Source of the DNA: Hydractinia symbiolongicarpus
Lineage: Eukaryota > Cnidaria > Hydrozoa > Anthoathecata > Hydractiniidae
DNA length: 64,000 nt
Assembly: GCF_029227915.1 (NCBI RefSeq)
Contig: NC_079880.1
Coordinates: forward strand, 23,746,501-23,810,500
Reading direction: 5' to 3'
The position numbers and the translations under genes were made by a program. Shown piece after piece: positions 60,933 to 64,000 of the stretch. The notes below the pieces were generated by a model. The model saw only the letters and a program-made list of their open reading frames with translations, was not told the origin of the DNA and did not search any database. Position 1 is the stretch's first letter, and every line of letters begins with the position of its first letter.

Positions 60933-62735
60933 AAATTATCCAACGCTATCTGTTTGTTGCAATTTAAAATAAGAAGCAAAATTTTTACCTAACGTTGTTA
61001 AACAATTAAAATCCTATTTCAAAAGCATTTAAACCAACACAATACAAAAAACGAGCATCGGAGGGATTTGTTTAATTTCGTGTTTTCAATTTGACATGAC
61101 GTCGACGGCATAAGAAAAAGAGGTCTGGGATGAGTTTGGAGTAAGTAAAACCAAGTTTGTTCCAATAAGGTGCAAGTGGGAAGAAGAACGATAGGTAGAT
61201 GTGATGTGTTGAATGGTGGAAAGAATGAAGCTAGAAATATTTGTATAATTCAATAGTTTAAATGGTGACCTAGACAAAGTTTAAGTTGCTAGCTAGCCTA
61301 GCTGGCAAAAATGATATTCCCCCAAGACAGTAGACATGTTTGAAATAACTTTATATAAAGATCACCAGGATAAACTTAAAGGTAAAATTTAATTTCTTAT
61401 GGATGTAAGTAATAAAATAGTAAAAATGCTAATATTATTATCTATCTGATGTGTAACTCTGCAGTGATACTTGGTATAGTTCAGATGTACAGTGTGCTAG
61501 GAAAATTAGCCATTAAACATACAGTATATATAGTCTGTTTAGCTAAAAAGAAAACAGAGATAAATATGTTTTGTCCTTTCTCTTGTCAGTGTATCTTGTT
61601 CATATCCTATGCTTCTTTTTACATCTTCTTAATGTTCCTTCATGGAAATTGAGTATTCTTGTTTTACACTGTATGGGTGAATTTGTCAATATATGCGATA
61701 TACATATATAATATATGCGATATACATATATAATATATGCGATATACATATATAATATATGCGACATACATATATAATATATGATATAATATATGCTATA
61801 CAGGACAAATGTTTAAAAAACTAAGTAAAACTGATCTTGGTTTAGTTATACCGTAAGTATCGTGTATATAAACTATACAGGCTAGTTGTCCTGTTGCAGG
61901 CTAACATGGTTTGTTTACTAAAGTTAAGTTAATAAATCAATTTTTGTGTGTCATTTTAAGACGCGCCGTTTCCAGTTGTAGGGCTAGTCAAGACTTTAGA
62001 AGTAACATCCATTATTATGTGTTATTAATAGGTAATAACTGGAAATGTGTTTTTAGACTTAAATGTTTTCTTGGTGGAAAATCCTTTGATTGATCTTGAG
62101 TTCCAGAATGGTATAGCTATAGAAGTAACCCGAAATGGCTATTTTTTTATGGTAACAGATTTATAAAAATATTGAACTTGGATTATGTTTGTGTCAGTAG
62201 TGAGCTCAAACACAGTAAAAAATGTCTCTGAACCATACTATAGTACTAATAATGTTGTTTCTGGTACTACAGTCCAGTCTAACTAAGAAGGTTGCTTACT
62301 AGGGAAAAAGTGTGCATGATATGCATGTGTCGCCTAAGGTAAATGTAATAAACCTATCACAAAACAAAACGTTTTTTTTTTATGTCTGTCGGAATTTTAC
62401 ACCCGGCCGATGGTATAGGATAGCCTTGTTGCGCCTTTCCTTTCCCGCCTTTTAATGGGCGTTAATTGACAATTTTTGCATTAGGCCATTTCTACAAGGC
62501 AGAACATGGTAATGTATTCGTATACACCCGCTTCGTCCATATCTCCTTTTTTATTCTCTCGTTCATTTTTTTGTCAACAAATGTTGAATGATGTTCTCTC
62601 TACACTCCCTGAAAGTATTGAGTCTTTTTCATATGTTATTCTAGGTTACGTTTTTGTGGTTCATGATCTTCTTATAAAAGAAGAGGTGTTGTTTCGTATT
62701 TTTTTTCTATAATATTTCAACACTTTTTAGCCAGT
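60933..62735. other. Intergenic, with 22-bp AT-rich tandem
   Basis: At 61692-61800 there are about four copies of ATATATGCGATATACATATA-like units. The remainder holds no recognisable gene. The sulfotransferase promoter must be near the right end. Confidence 0.45.
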
Positions 62736-63974
62736 ATGAAAAGAAAAAAAGTTATTCTGTTCTGCATTTTATCATTTACTACACTGGCTGTTATCATAAT
62801 CTATCATTCGTGCAACATGTCTACCTGTTCTGCAATGTATGAAACACTTTGGCGCCCAAAAGCGATGTTCGAAAATATAAACACCGCGAAAATCAAAAAG
62901 TATTTTAACCCGTTATGGGCAAGAACAGATCAAGAAAATAAAAAGATAAAAAACTCACAAGATATAAACGAACGCCATAAATTACATAGAGTAACGAAAC
63001 TAAATACCGGAATGAATGTAAAGATCAATTTGAATCAATTAAGAAAGACAATCGAGGCTAGAAATTTAAACTTGACTGGCAAAGACAAAAAATTGGACAG
63101 ACAAGGGAATGAAATATCTGCAGAAATTCAATCCAATATGACGCATACAAAGCATAACCTTATACGTCATAAAGGTATAATGACGTTCGACAAAATATCA
63201 TGTAACCCGATTTTCCCGAAAGTTTTATTATATAATCGGATTTTTAAAACAGGAAGTACTAGTCTGGGTCAAGTGATGGTAAACGCTTCTGAATATTTGA
63301 GTTATCACGTGCAAAAGTCGACGACTGAAGATTGGTACAATACGGGGGATTCATACCCATATCCAGACGTTATAGAAAATCACGTGATCAAGAATGTGTC
63401 AGTTGCATTTGTTTCGCATTTTTATTTTCGTAACGACTTAAAAATTGAGAGACCATACACGTATATAAATATGTTACGAGATCCAGTCCGCAGAATTATA
63501 TCACATTACAAATACATGAGATTAAAAAATATAAGACCACCTGATCGCATCAAAGAGTTGAAAAAATCTGGTCTGTGGAATGAATCCTTGTTAACTTGTG
63601 TTCGAAAACAACATAGAGGTTGCGAGGATAATGTCATGACCAGATTCTTTTGTGGTCCGCATAATTTTTGCAAGAGCGGTTCAAAAAAGGCATTGGAGAA
63701 AGCAAAATTCAACATGCAACGATATTACTCTGCGGTTGGGATATTAGAAAAAATTGAATTATTTTTAAAAGTTTTACAGACAAAATTACCAACATTTTTC
63801 AACCATACTCAACTAGTTTTACCTCGAGAAAAGAAGAATACAAATGAAGACTACTACAAAGATATAGACAAGAAAACTTTGAAAAAGATTCGAGCTCGAA
63901 ATAAAGCGGATAAAAAGCTGTATAAATTTGCGAGTGAGCGTTTCAAAAGAGAGATATCTGCTTGCAGGTTATGA
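62736..63974 (+). CDS. Glycosaminoglycan-type 2-O-sulfotransferase (HS2ST/UST family)
   Basis: A 412-residue intronless frame. Residues 5-26 (KVILFCILSFTTLAVIIIYH) form the single N-terminal membrane anchor of a type II Golgi protein. A basic, poorly conserved stem of about 130 residues follows. The catalytic domain starts near residue 160: VLLYNRIFKTGSTSL is the 5'-phosphosulfate loop that binds PAPS, and YINMLRDPVRRIISHYKYMR is the 3'-phosphate-binding segment with the conserved Arg and Ser. CEDNVMTRFFCGPHNFC and NMQRYYSAVGILEKIELFL match the later part of heparan-sulfate and uronyl 2-O-sulfotransferases. It probably transfers sulfate from PAPS to uronic acid in heparan or dermatan/chondroitin sulfate. 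Which acceptor it uses cannot be told. Length is close to UST (about 400). Several N-glycosylation sites are present (NMT, NAS, NVS, NES, NHT). Confidence 0.88.
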   Translation: MKRKKVILFCILSFTTLAVIIIYHSCNMSTCSAMYETLWRPKAMFENINTAKIKKYFNPLWARTDQENKKIKNSQDINERHKLHRVTKLNTGMNVKINLNQLRKTIEARNLNLTGKDKKLDRQGNEISAEIQSNMTHTKHNLIRHKGIMTFDKISCNPIFPKVLLYNRIFKTGSTSLGQVMVNASEYLSYHVQKSTTEDWYNTGDSYPYPDVIENHVIKNVSVAFVSHFYFRNDLKIERPYTYINMLRDPVRRIISHYKYMRLKNIRPPDRIKELKKSGLWNESLLTCVRKQHRGCEDNVMTRFFCGPHNFCKSGSKKALEKAKFNMQRYYSAVGILEKIELFLKVLQTKLPTFFNHTQLVLPREKKNTNEDYYKDIDKKTLKKIRARNKADKKLYKFASERFKREISACRL

Positions 63975-64000
63975 CGGTTATCTCTCACAAATATAATTTA

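Overview
This 64 kb window is AT-rich, intron-bearing animal DNA. It holds single-copy genes with GT/AG introns, metazoan-type families (alpha-tubulin, MANSC-domain membrane proteins, a glycosaminoglycan-type 2-O-sulfotransferase, a small ankyrin protein), a CR1/L2-like LINE, tRNA-derived SINEs and many short palindromic elements. This mix suggests a non-vertebrate marine animal, and my best guess is a cnidarian (hydrozoan-like). The sequence alone does not prove the taxon.

Layout: (1) 1-6290, minus strand: a nine-exon laccase-type multicopper oxidase with a signal peptide, all four copper motifs and a C-terminal membrane segment; its 3' end runs off the window. (2) 6291-11448: intergenic repeats (12-bp and about 16-bp tandems, a Helitron-like end, a SINE). 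(3) 11449-11934, plus: a single-exon ankyrin protein resembling PPP1R27/NRARP. (4) 12.3-14.3 kb: two weak minus-strand exon candidates and a tRNA-like sequence. (5) 15.1-42.2 kb, plus: four alpha-tubulin genes in a head-to-tail array. All have an intron directly after the ATG and a second after codon 75, and they are separated by transposon debris. One copy has lost its terminal tyrosine through an apparent one-base change to a stop. Two copies share a 123-bp second intron that is a multiple of three and free of in-frame stops. (6) 42.5-46.3 kb, minus: a nearly full-length LINE with a 2A-like motif, PHD-like finger, endonuclease and reverse transcriptase. (7) 47.1-58.4 kb: a divergent pair of genes for membrane proteins, each with a signal peptide, four MANSC-type eight-cysteine domains and a C-terminal hydrophobic segment. 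(8) 58.4-62.7 kb: repeats. (9) 62736-63974, plus: a single-exon type II membrane sulfotransferase of the HS2ST/UST family.

How the genes relate: the tubulins are a locally amplified family with patches of sequence homogenisation. The MANSC pair is an inverted duplication built from phase-1 modules whose internal introns fall at different places. The remaining genes look unrelated to each other. Transposable elements (Helitron-like ends, a palindromic family ending in CCTCGTCCCCAGGG, a TA-flanked DNA transposon and SINEs with different tRNA-like heads) fill most intergenic space and some introns. Gene models were spliced by hand from reading-frame continuity and GT/AG signals; transcripts would be needed to confirm them.
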